From Strigops habroptila (lineage: Eukaryota; Chordata; Aves; Psittaciformes; Psittacidae), in contig NC_046358.1 of NCBI RefSeq assembly GCF_004027225.2, forward strand, positions 9,517,284 to 9,581,283: 64,000 nucleotides of DNA, given 5' to 3'. This document shows, piece by piece, positions 9,622 through 18,810 of the stretch; the first letter of the stretch is position 1; each line of letters opens with the position of its first letter. The notes under the pieces were generated by a model. It did not search any database. It was not told the DNA's origin and saw nothing but the letters and a program-made list of their open reading frames with translations. The translations under genes were made by a program, and so were the position numbers.

Positions 9622-11028
9622 TTCCGTTTTCAATATTCCCTCATCCCTGATCCTTTCTCTGCAATTCTTCTTTATATGTCCCTTCTTTCCACAGTAAAAA
9701 CAACATCTCTGCTCCTTCTTTACTATTACGTTCCCTTGTTTCATTCCAGCAGATCTGTGTTCACCAGTTCGTCCTTTGCGATCCTCTCTGACCGCTGCTA
9801 TCATCATTTTTACTTGTCGCTTGCTGCTCTCTTCTTCCCGCCTTACGTAGACTTTCTGAGCTTCCCTCAATAATTCATCCAACCCTCTATTCTGCCAGTC
9901 TTCTAACTTTTCAATCTTCTTTCTAATGTCTTCCCATGATTTTGCCACAAACTGAGTTTTGAGGAGCGCTTGCCCTAAAGGGTCGTCTGGATTTACCCCA
10001 GAGTACAGCTGAAGGGCTTTCCTCAGTCGTTCCAGCCACTCAGTAGGGCTTTCATCTTTCTTTTGCATTTCATTAAATGCTTTATTGATATTCTGGCCAC
10101 GGGGTACTGCTTCTCTAATTCCCTGAATTACTATAGTTCTCAGGTCCTGCATATGAGTTCTATGCATCGGATCCTGATTATCCCAATTAGGTCTTTGAAG
10201 TGGCCATTTAATATCTGCTTGGGGTCCCTGGGCATGTTGAGCATCCCACAGTCTCATTCCTGCTCGTCTAATCATATCTCTTTCCTCGGTAGTAAATAAT
10301 TGACCAAGGATAGATTGCATCTCATCCCAAGTATAAAGGTTTGGTCCCAAAAATTGATTTAATCTTTCTGCCACTCCCAGTGGGTCCTCAATTAAGTTTC
10401 CCATTTCGGTTCTTTTAAAATCTCGTAGGTCAGCCGAGTTTAGGGGTACGGAAATATATCCGATCACAGGTTGAGGTCCCCCCATGGGTATTTCCCTTAG
10501 GGGGTACATCTGAGCTGCCCCTTTTTGACTTCTAGTTACGCGTCTAGGAAGAGGGGGAGACCCTTGTTCCGACTCCGGTGGGGGAGTGGGCGCTCTGGGG
10601 ACTTCTGCGGGAGCAGGAGGAGGAATGTAAGGAGGGGGGGTTAGAAGGGTTTCGTCTAACTCTTCCTTCTTTTTCTTTTGTTTAGTTTTTATTTCATTCA
10701 GCGGATAAAGTCTAGCTCTCGGTCTTTCTAGCCACACTTCCGCATATTGACTCTCCTCCGGGTTAAGGGGATTTTTATTATTAACCCAGAGGTTTAATTG
10801 CTGTCTTACCCAATCTTCTTCTGACCCATAGACTGGCCAAAAGACATTTTTAGAAATCTTCTTCCCTCCCCATATCTTAGTACAATATTCTATCATTTTT
10901 TGCTTATCTTTCCCTAGGGTTCCAGGGGAATATCTCCAATTGTCTAAGATATATGCCAGAGGGGTATTTTTAGGTACAGTGTGTACCCTCCCCATGGGAG
11001 TCGAAGGCTTGCTGCCCTTCGCCCCCAT
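9619..11028 (-). CDS. gag: Gag polyprotein, intact
   Basis: The frame is open from 11058, but I place the start at the Met at 11028, because Met-Gly-Ala-Lys-Gly-Ser is a myristoylation signal; this gives 469 aa. Using that numbering: matrix from residue 1, a PPPY late-domain motif at 131-134 in a Pro-rich linker, capsid from about 176 (Pro-Leu-Arg start, as in gammaretroviral capsids), the major homology region at about 325-343, and one CX2CX4HX4C zinc knuckle at 443-456 in nucleocapsid. It makes the virion core and binds genomic RNA, and the myristoylated matrix targets the plasma membrane. It ends in TAG in frame with pol. Confidence 0.94.
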   Translation of the reverse strand: MGAKGSKPSTPMGRVHTVPKNTPLAYILDNWRYSPGTLGKDKQKMIEYCTKIWGGKKISKNVFWPVYGSEEDWVRQQLNLWVNNKNPLNPEESQYAEVWLERPRARLYPLNEIKTKQKKKKEELDETLLTPPPYIPPPAPAEVPRAPTPPPESEQGSPPLPRRVTRSQKGAAQMYPLREIPMGGPQPVIGYISVPLNSADLRDFKRTEMGNLIEDPLGVAERLNQFLGPNLYTWDEMQSILGQLFTTEERDMIRRAGMRLWDAQHAQGPQADIKWPLQRPNWDNQDPMHRTHMQDLRTIVIQGIREAVPRGQNINKAFNEMQKKDESPTEWLERLRKALQLYSGVNPDDPLGQALLKTQFVAKSWEDIRKKIEKLEDWQNRGLDELLREAQKVYVRREEESSKRQVKMMIAAVREDRKGRTGEHRSAGMKQGNVIVKKEQRCCFYCGKKGHIKKNCRERIRDEGILKTE

Positions 11029-11216
11029 CTTCTGGATTATCCACAAACACACACTCACTCGCTCCCCTTATTCCTGGCCCAGTCCCTCGCGGGAGGTGGG
11101 AAACGCAGTACTAAAGGGTCCACACTCGCTTGGTTCAGTATATCGAACCTCTCGTTCGTTATAATCCAGGATACCCAATCCCGCCCGAACGGCGAACCCG
11201 CGAACAACTTCGCAGT

Positions 11217-11224
11217 ATACTTAC
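11217..11224 (-). other. Candidate major splice donor
   Basis: On the minus strand GC|GTAAGTAT closely fits the 5' splice-site consensus and lies about 180 bases after the primer site, upstream of gag, where a retrovirus has its donor for env mRNA. Confidence 0.6.
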
Positions 11225-11401
11225 GCGTCCTGCGTCTTCGTCCGGACTTCCGTGCACAGAATTTTATGGGATTTTACCGGTCCTTTTTTGCTCAATATCC
11301 TAGAATTTAGGTTCGTCGGTAAGGTTGGAGTGAGCTGTTGGTCGCGGGGCCGCGAAATGTCGCGGGGCGCCTCCCCGGAGGACCAAAGCCCACCGTTCCT
11401 T

Positions 11402-11419
11402 ATCCGAGTCACGGCACCA
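11402..11419 (-). other. Primer-binding site, tRNA-His type
   Basis: The minus-strand TGGTGCCGTGACTCGGAT is complementary to the 3' end of tRNA-His (the same site as in HERV-H-like elements). It begins five bases after the LTR CA end, slightly more than the usual spacing. Confidence 0.82.
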
Positions 11420-11424
11420 GAAAT

Positions 11425-12000
11425 TGTCATAAATTGTGACCACAACGGATCATAATCCAATTAAAATTTTATTAATTATAGCAAGTAGAATATGAGCAAA
11501 AACAGCGCTGGACGACAGGGGAGTCTGCGCTCCGCCACTGCCGTGCTGAGCAGTTCAAACAGTCCCTTTTTATACATCTTTACTTCCGTGTTCATGAAGT
11601 AGTGGAGGTACTCTGCGCATGCTTCAGTTGTTGTTAGGGGGTCGTTTTCTACCTCCTGGTGGTCGTTGAGGCCGAAGTAAGAAGTCTTTCTCCTTTATCC
11701 CATAGCTGACCCCTCATTCACATGTCCTTATCTGGGGTTGTTTGTCCTGTTTCTGTCGGTTCCTGGAAGTCTGGCAGTTATCTCGCGATTGTGGTTATCT
11801 TATCTTACTCAAGCAGTGTCCGAGTTTCTGTCGGTTTCTGGAAGTCTGGCGGTTATCTCGCGATTGTGGTTATCTTATCTTACTCAAGCAGTGTCCGAGT
11901 TTCTGTCTGCATAAGCAATTTCACATCTTTGTTGCCTAACCTTTACATTGAGCTTAACATAAATCTTAATAAACAATATCCTAGTCCATAGTTTCTCACA
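11425..12000 (-). repeat. 5' LTR of the provirus
   Basis: A 576-bp LTR matching 2758-3333. TATAAA is at 11569-11574 (minus), AATAAA at 11468-11473 (minus), and the 75-bp U3 duplication at 11750-11899. The right edge is sharp: it departs from the other LTR after 12000-12001, where host DNA begins. This LTR drives the provirus. Confidence 0.93.
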
Positions 12001-12480
12001 AAGTTGACAAGCAGGTATTCTTTATTGCAGCACTGGGAGACACAGGGGATATCTCCTCCTGATGTATGTCCCGTTTAAGCATGAAACAGACCGTGATTAT
12101 ATTGTTGCTTAACATACGTATTCATTACATTTCCAATAAACATCATACATATTCATTGGTTGTCCGAGAATCGTTTTACATAATTCCATGCCTATTTTTG
12201 CATGCGCATAACAACGTGGTAGTGGTCTTTGGTGGTCGTTTTACTTCTTCCAACAATCTTCATCACTTGGCCGTTCCTCGAACTCTTGTTCTGGAAGTCT
12301 TTGAAGCATACACAGTAGATAAATGCCTACACCAGCTTAATTAGTTCGGTAACACTACCGACATAAGCGAGTGATTTCTCCTCGTCCTTCTACTTACCAG
12401 TTAACTTCGCTACGGTACCTCCTGAACATCTGCTAGTTTCAGATACTCTTTATCTACAGTCCTGTTTTGCTTACAATAAA
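12001..12480 (-). mobile_element. Probable older LTR fragment (R/U3) interrupted by the provirus
   Basis: Next to the provirus, the minus strand reads CTGCAATAAAGAATACCTG, a polyadenylation segment typical of bird LTRs, preceded by GTCTCCCAGTGCTGC. Further into the element there is a CCAAT box on the minus strand (around 12160). The missing U5 would lie beyond the left side of the provirus, outside the window. The right end at 12480 is a guess because no terminal dinucleotide could be fixed. Confidence 0.45.
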
Positions 12481-13111
12481 TTTTGTACGAGGGTGATAAG
12501 GTTCTAAAACTATGCCAGCTACAACGATTTATCTTATACAAGGATCCTTATTATGTTCTTTTGGTTGAGCTTTTAGGTTTGGAAAGTTTTGTTGTTATGT
12601 ACAAAGCTATCACGCTTAAAGTTACTTAAAACTGAATTTTCTTGTTTACAAAGGATTATATTTCATTTTGTACTTCCTTGTCTCATAAGTAATCACCTGC
12701 TTTGTTCAGAACAGCACAGACCATCTATGGGAATCCCTACTCAGATTTGCAAGTAAAAGCTAGACTGTTGTTGGTGGCTTCTGACCCACGCCAGGTCCCC
12801 TGCACCACAAGCCAGAGGTCTACCAAATCCCTGAGGGATTAAGAAGATTGGGAGGAAGGGTGCTTAAGAATGAGGCCAAGGGGTGCAGCAGTTTCCAGAG
12901 ACCAGGAGGATGGAAGCATTGCTCTCCAGACAGACTGGCAGCATTCAGATTCCAGTCGGCAAGAACCACTCAGAAATTTCGGTGCCTTACCTAAAGCAGA
13001 TGGCAACAACGGGCAGCAGATCTGGAGGACTGTGAGTTCCTTCAGGTTAAGGTTGAAGATTAAATCCACCTTGCCAGGCCCTTTTAGCTTTGGCTGAATG
13101 TGCTTTTTGGT
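12481..13111. other. Flank between old LTR and array, no gene seen
   Basis: Unique sequence with no convincing exon, repeat or long frame. It ends at the left breakpoint of the tandem array, where similarity to the bases before the other units stops. Confidence 0.6.
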
Positions 13112-13374
13112 CAGGAAATAGGATTAGGGATGGCTCGAGGCTTGATTACACTCAGCACACCTGCTTGCGGGGCACAGAACGATCTTCCTGGCCTCCTTTA
13201 TCATATTTACAGGTGAGCTTAAACACGCAGAAGTGCAATCTTTCCCTACAGCCGCCCGCCAGTGTGAACAACCACCCGGGCATGTCTCCAGCCCAGGCCT
13301 GCAGCAGGACAGAGGGACAGCCGTGGTCTCCCACACGCCATCCCGGCAGGAGGAAACCTTCTCCGGGGTTTCTC

Positions 13375-13805
13375 CCAGAGGACACACCGAGCCCCGCAGG
13401 ACGGCACCCCCCGCCCCCCAGTGCCCCGGGGACCCGCTCGCCGGGAACAAAGAGCCGCGCCGAGGATGCGCTGCCCCGCGGGCAGCCAAGCATCGTCACC
13501 CGCGAAACAGTAAAGCAGAATGAACGAACGCGGGGACAATCCAGCTTGGGGGCGCCGTGTCCCTCCCTTCACCCCGGACACCCCCCGGCCTCACCTGTCT
13601 CCCGCCGCCGCCGCCGACTCCCCAGCGCCGCGTTCGCCCCCGCACCCCGCGGCCGCTCGGGCGGGGCGGGGCGGAGCGGAGCGAGCCGGCCCCGGGGCGG
13701 TGCCGGGACCGGACCAGCGCCGGCTCCGCCTGCCCGCGGGGGGTCCTGCACCGGCAGCAGCCACATCGGCGCGTGGAGGGCGGACGCCTTCGCCGTTTGA
13801 TCCCG
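13375..13805. promoter_or_regulatory. CpG island, unit 1
   Basis: A CpG-dense block with CCG repeats and GGGCGGGGC Sp1-type boxes. It is the likely promoter of the unit. On the minus strand it holds an open frame ending at a donor AGACAG|GTGAGG (exon end near 13596). On the plus strand it could carry a non-coding first exon for ITPRIPL1, but I could not fix a donor. Confidence 0.65.
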
Positions 13806-15864
13806 TCTCCAAAAGGAAGTTTTAGCACCCGGCTCTTCCCCCCACCAGCTGGGATCAGAGTCCAACCCAACAGGCTCCTTCGCTTTGCTCGCAGGAAGCT
13901 GCAGAAGCGAGGCCTGCAGTACTCTTAAGCAGTTTTCCATCTGTTACAGATTCTCCTCCAGTTTTCAGCTACAGAGGTCACCTTCCCCCGGTAATCTCTC
14001 TACAAACAACGAGGGCTTTTTAAGTGATATCCCTCACAACCCTTAGCAGAGCTTAGTTCAGTTTCTTTGTTTTGGTGCTTCGTTCTAAACACCTACTTGG
14101 CCAAGGAGAAAGAAATCTCAAAGATTTTTACACTTCTTCCCCCCCCCCCCCACCTGGTTTTTTCCACACCAGGAACCCCACAGCTAGCCTAAGAGGACTA
14201 GAAACCTTTACACCATCAGATCCTGACATACTTACCAACTCACTTCATCAAACAGCAGCACAGAAGCTCACGCTTTAAATAAAGAACATAATTGATTGAG
14301 GAAAACTGAGATATTCCTTATCAATAAATTGATCATTATATTTTTCTTTTTGTTGTGCTACTGGAAATAACATTTACCTTAGTGGATTGTTCTCTTTGCT
14401 AGACTCATCCCAACGTTTTACCTCTCATTTTAGAGAAACAGAGTGTTTTCTAGTGGATTTCAACCAAACTGGAACCAACCAAATTCATTTTGGTAGCATT
14501 CTGCATCCAATATTAAAACTTTTCAAAGACAGATTTGTTGTACGTCGGAGCAGTTTCTTTCGGGAAATATTGCTAACCTCTGCATAAGTTGAAAATACAG
14601 TGCAAAAATGCCTGTATCAGCAATAAAGCCTGTCACTGGCAAAAGACATTAGAAAGAATTTCAGAGTTAAGCTTGATGGAGCAAGCAGCCAGGCAAAATG
14701 ATGGGAACAGTCCCTTGTAGCTTTGCACCAATGAGTTGTAAAATCTGGGAAGTTATTCGTGAGCCAAAGTTTCTAGCAGTGCAGCATCTTTCTAAAGAAC
14801 AAACTCCCAGATCAGGGACCCAAAACTCTCCACAGGTTCATCTTCTGTTCATCGTTTTGGCTGAGGGTTTTGCCTGAGAAGAGAGGATGGTTCAGCCATG
14901 GAGGAGGCACCACCTCTGAAGTTGACAGTGTAGCCAGATTTCACAGCAAACCCGGATCAATGAGGGCTTATTTTCCAATGCAGCACTGCACGCCGTGGCG
15001 AGTCAGGGGTTGATTCCCAAACCGCTCAGTCATCCGTATGTGGGGAGAGGGGCAGGACAACAGAGAAACCACACACCGGAAGTCAGAGCTGTAGGCAGTG
15101 CGTCCGCCAGGCTCGAGCCAGAGCCTTGGCTTCCGTAGCTACAAAATTCACCCCTAACAGCTGACCTGGGATTCAGAATGAGGGATTATGTTTTCAACCC
15201 GTTTTCTATCTAACCTTTAAAATTATCAGGAAAGTTACGTAAAATGTAAAGCATGTGTAACTGATGCTCTTGTCTTCTCTAAGGCATGCAGAGCACTTGA
15301 CAGATTGGAGGAGTTTTCACTTCCCTCTTGGCATTGACTCCTTCTGAACCCAGATTTGCACTGTATACTCTCCAGGTTACATATTCACTGATAATCACTG
15401 TAACCAAAATAGCTGGTTGTCTATGGGATTTTCCCCCCGTTTGAAATTGCAGATTCCCTGTAGACTGCAAGGTTTTCTACTTTGCATAACCTGCCAAAAT
15501 CAAGGGCTTCTACATTATCAACAAAAAAAAATCTGCAGACTGAAAGGAGGAGGCATCAGAGACTGAGGAGACAGGCAGAAATCAAAAATCAACAGAGAGC
15601 ACTGTTCTGTTATTCATTTCTATGGTTTATTATTTGGAAATACTATTTTTTAACTCAGTTCAGTATGCCCCAGAGCACATACATAACCAAGCAAAACCGG
15701 CCCCACTTCCACAGCAAATTAAGAAACGTCCATCCCTTTCCCTTTTTACCAATGCTCTGTTTCAAAATGTTTCAGTGCAATCTTCAAGTGGTGTCATCCT
15801 TCAGAGACTTCTTACCCCTCAGGTGAAATTCAGAGATTAAATTCAGGTGTAAACCGGTTTATTC

Positions 15865-16012
15865 TTCCATGCTGGTAGCATAGCTGGTAAAGAGCATGAG
15901 ATTCATGTCCTGTTCCCAGGTCTGACTTGTTAAGTGACTTTCAGAACCAAACTTCACCTGCCTCTGCCTTCATTTCCCCTTCTGTAAAATGGAAATAACA
16001 ATACCTAATGGT
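15865..16012 (+). repeat. MIR-like SINE, unit 1
   Basis: A tRNA-like head with A-box-like and B-box-like segments is followed by a core ending TCTGTAAAATGGAAATAA, the hallmark of the MIR 3' part. An ancient relic, copied with the unit. Confidence 0.65.
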
Positions 16013-17924
16013 TGAAAAAGTCCCTTATAAGATCTCCGGGTTACTATAACAGCAAACTGTTGTATAAACTAATAATATCATACAGTGGATTTCTTTAAAA
16101 GCTGATATTCCTTTTGCAGCCTTATTGCACAAACCAAAAAGTACAAATAACATGTCCTAATTAAGAAACTGGGTTACTTAATAATTTACAGGAAGACACA
16201 TTTTGGACATATAAAATTAACTAAAAAAAAAATCATTGTCTTGACATCAGATTACTGCATCTTAAGATGCCACCCCGAGCATCTGTCATGAGATGGTATC
16301 AGCTATCCTAAGTATGTCAGGACATGCCACAGAAGGTAAAGGCAATTTTAAAATAGCTACCATTAATTTCGCTGCTGAATGAGTTTCCCAAATTGAATAT
16401 TGGGGACATCCAGCACATAAATCAGTGCACATTTCCAGCACACGATTCACCTTTACATCAGCTGGTGGCATCTGTTTTAAGGAGAATTGCTCTTCCCATT
16501 AAACGGCAGCCATTGGAACAGAGTAGCAATGAGTCTAATTCAGGGAAAGTGAGAACAGCATTCCCTGACACAAAGAGGGAAGTATGCTTAAAACAAATCC
16601 ATTTTGAAAAAGGTATCAGGAAGTTTACGGCCAATGAATTATTTCAAATGTAATCATGTCACAGATGAACATTTCTTTCTTCTCCAACTGTAAACCCAAT
16701 AAATGCCATCTGCAATTAAAACTCAACCAAGAGAATCAACTTGGATTCCTTTCTCCCAGGTTCCTCACTGCCGGCACTAACAGAAAAGCTGTGCGAGACC
16801 AAGCGATGCCAGTGCAGCTCTACTGCTGGCTCTGATTTATAGTAATTAGTCCTACAAGGAGGCGCAGGATCCAGCTTCTCCTTCCCCGGGTCTTGTGATT
16901 CTGCAGTGCTCACAAAGCAGGAAAGCTATAACAACTTCTTTTTGTCGCTCAAGTCAGCAGATGTGACTTGGAGAGCACACAGTGGCCAGATCTGCTGAGT
17001 AGGAAAGCGCCATTTTTACACAGTCACTTCTCAGAGTAGAACCAGGCTTTCGCTGACTGGTCCAAGGTCACAGGAATCAGTTGCAGTTGCTCCGGGAATA
17101 CAGCCCAGAAGGACCAGTGCTCCAGAACTGAATCACATTACAGCCCTCGCTTTTCTTCATATTCTTTAACAAAATCTATGAAGTTAATATCGAAGTACAC
17201 CACATATTACAATTTGCCCAGAAATAAAGTGCTGAGGAAGCCATCCCCATACATATTGGAGTCTCAGCTAAAACGTGAACCATCTGTCAGTGCCCTGTAG
17301 CTCTTGGATATATTTTCCCCTGTCCTACATACTCCACTACAAAATCAGGCTGACAATAAAAAAAAGCACTTGACACACCACCCCAAAGCAAGCTTACTGT
17401 TACCAAGCACTGTTCTGACATTAAACCCTCAGCTGCTTCATCATCTTAAATACAGTTTAATAATAATACCCAGATAATACCCAGAGGGACTTTGCAAACT
17501 TCAGCTTTCTTTTGCTTCTCAAAACATGAGATTAAAACAAACGCTGAATCCCTCCACCACAGGGAAGAGGGCGGTCTTTGCCATGGGTAACGTGCAGGAT
17601 CAGGACACTTGCGTGGGACTCAGACTGTGTGTCGGAGTGAGACAGCAATGCTCTCCATCCAGATGCCACCAGTGTTTTCACTGTTCCCCATTGGGGAGAT
17701 TTTTAGGGCAGTAAAGACCACTTTCTGGATGGTTATGAGCAGAGAAATATATATTTTTGTGTTGGAAATATTCAAATCAATTAAGCTGAAATCCTACAGC
17801 AGGAACCAAGTCCAGCTGTTAACAGAACCCCAAGCAGCAGGAAAACTGTGGGCTTTCCTCCTCTTCCTCCTTTTCTAGAGCAGATAAGTGGATCCCCTTG
17901 AATCTGTGTGCTGGAAAAATGTAA

Positions 17925-18254
17925 GGAGACACTCTGTGACCTGCAGAAGCTTCAGGGAGGCACTGATCTCTTTGCTCTGGGGTCTGCTGATAGGTCACAA
18001 AGGAATGGCTTTAAGGTGTGTCAAGGGACGTTCAGATTGGGTAGCAGGAAAATGTTCTTCACTGAAAGGTTGGTCAAGCAGTGGAACAAGCTCCCCCCAG
18101 GAAACGGCGACGTCCCCAGGCGTGTTGGTATTCCAGAAGCAACTGGACAATGCTCTTGGATGTATAATTTAACTTCAAGGTGTCCTGGGGTGCAGTCAGG
18201 CCTTGGACTTGACGGTCCTTGTGGGTAACTTTCAATTCGGGATTTTCTATGATT
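17925..18254 (+). mobile_element. CR1 LINE 3' fragment (+), unit 1
   Basis: A 5'-truncated CR1. It encodes remnants of the ORF2 C-terminus (frame with the W-N-K-L-P motif) and the 3' UTR, ending GATTTTCTATGATT, the avian CR1 terminal repeat. It lies about 0.55 kb upstream of the ITPRIPL1 coding exon. Confidence 0.8.
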
Positions 18255-18810
18255 AGGAGATATCCATTGGCAGGCAGAACACACTTATTCCAAAATACAG
18301 CACCATGCACGCTTCTCTGAACAAAGTTGGCTGGAGCCAAGCTGTAACCAGGGCACCAGGGCAGCTGTGAGTCGCTGAACTGGGCTGGGGGCGAAGGCTG
18401 GGGCTGGGTGGCGGGCAGGCCTGTGATGCGTCTCGGCGCCTGTGACAGCACAGGGGACGAGTCACAATGGGGGATGGTTATGAGGGTGCCAGCAGGCAGC
18501 ACTGCCCCAGGACGGCCTGGGCCAGCAGCGAGTGCACACACAGGGGGGAGGCTGGGCTGGACAAGGGCCGGGGCAGAAACGCGGGCCCCTGGGCGTGGGT
18601 GCTCACCCTGCATCGAGGCCCTGGCTGCGAGCGCCTTGGGCAGGGCACGCTGCTGCTGCCACCGGGCCTGGGCGCAGGCCTTTCTCCCTCCCAGCTGCCT
18701 CGTCCCCTCTCCTGCCTGTCCCCAGCTCCCTGCGGCTCCCGTCCCCGCTCCCCCACCACCATCTCCCTCCCTCCCAAGCCCCACTGAATTCCTTCTCTCT
18801 CCTGCAGGCC

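Larger units (their letters stand above)
11029..11424 (-). other. 5' leader of the provirus
   Basis: Non-coding region between the primer site and gag. It should contain the packaging signal. A small open frame on the minus strand (11221-11460) crosses the primer site and LTR edge and is probably chance. Confidence 0.7.
2758..12000 (-). mobile_element. Full-length gammaretrovirus-type endogenous provirus
   Basis: The order on the minus strand is LTR (11425-12000), primer site, leader, gag, in-frame UAG, pro-pol, env, polypurine tract, LTR (2758-3333), about 9.2 kb. The gammaretroviral assignment rests on gag and pol sharing one frame across a UAG, a single CCHC knuckle, a PPPY late domain, and an Env with SU CWLC and TM CX6CC motifs. 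The LTRs are identical by eye and all three main genes are open, so the insertion is recent. The left flank is not host DNA but a second proviral copy, so no target-site duplication can be checked here. The right flank is 12001 onward. Confidence 0.93.

Noticed and set aside
11221-11460. 79-aa minus-strand frame over the leader and LTR edge
   Set aside because: It spans the primer site and U5, where coding is not expected, and has no recognisable motif.
12839-13069. 76-aa minus-strand frame left of the array
   Set aside because: No splice context or recognisable domain; not supported as a gene.
13090-13800. Several 100-250-aa frames in the CpG island on both strands
   Set aside because: Pro/Arg/Ala-rich compositional frames that change with each small indel between units. 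Only the minus-strand piece ending at a strong donor was kept, as a finding.
16286-16471. 61-aa minus-strand frame and the overlapping plus-strand 86-aa frame
   Set aside because: Short frames in AT-rich intronic sequence with no motif; preserved between units only because the units are recent copies.
18074-18784. Long minus-strand open frames opposite the ITPRIPL1 upstream region (and equals in other units, up to 344 aa in unit 5)
   Set aside because: GC-rich low-complexity frames of varying length between copies, with no family resemblance; shadows of the plus-strand GC content.
18532-18810. 93-residue N-terminal extension of the ITPRIPL1 frame
   Set aside because: A strong splice acceptor ends 3 bases before the family-like Met, and the upstream stretch has frame-changing indels between copies, so it is intron or untranslated sequence.
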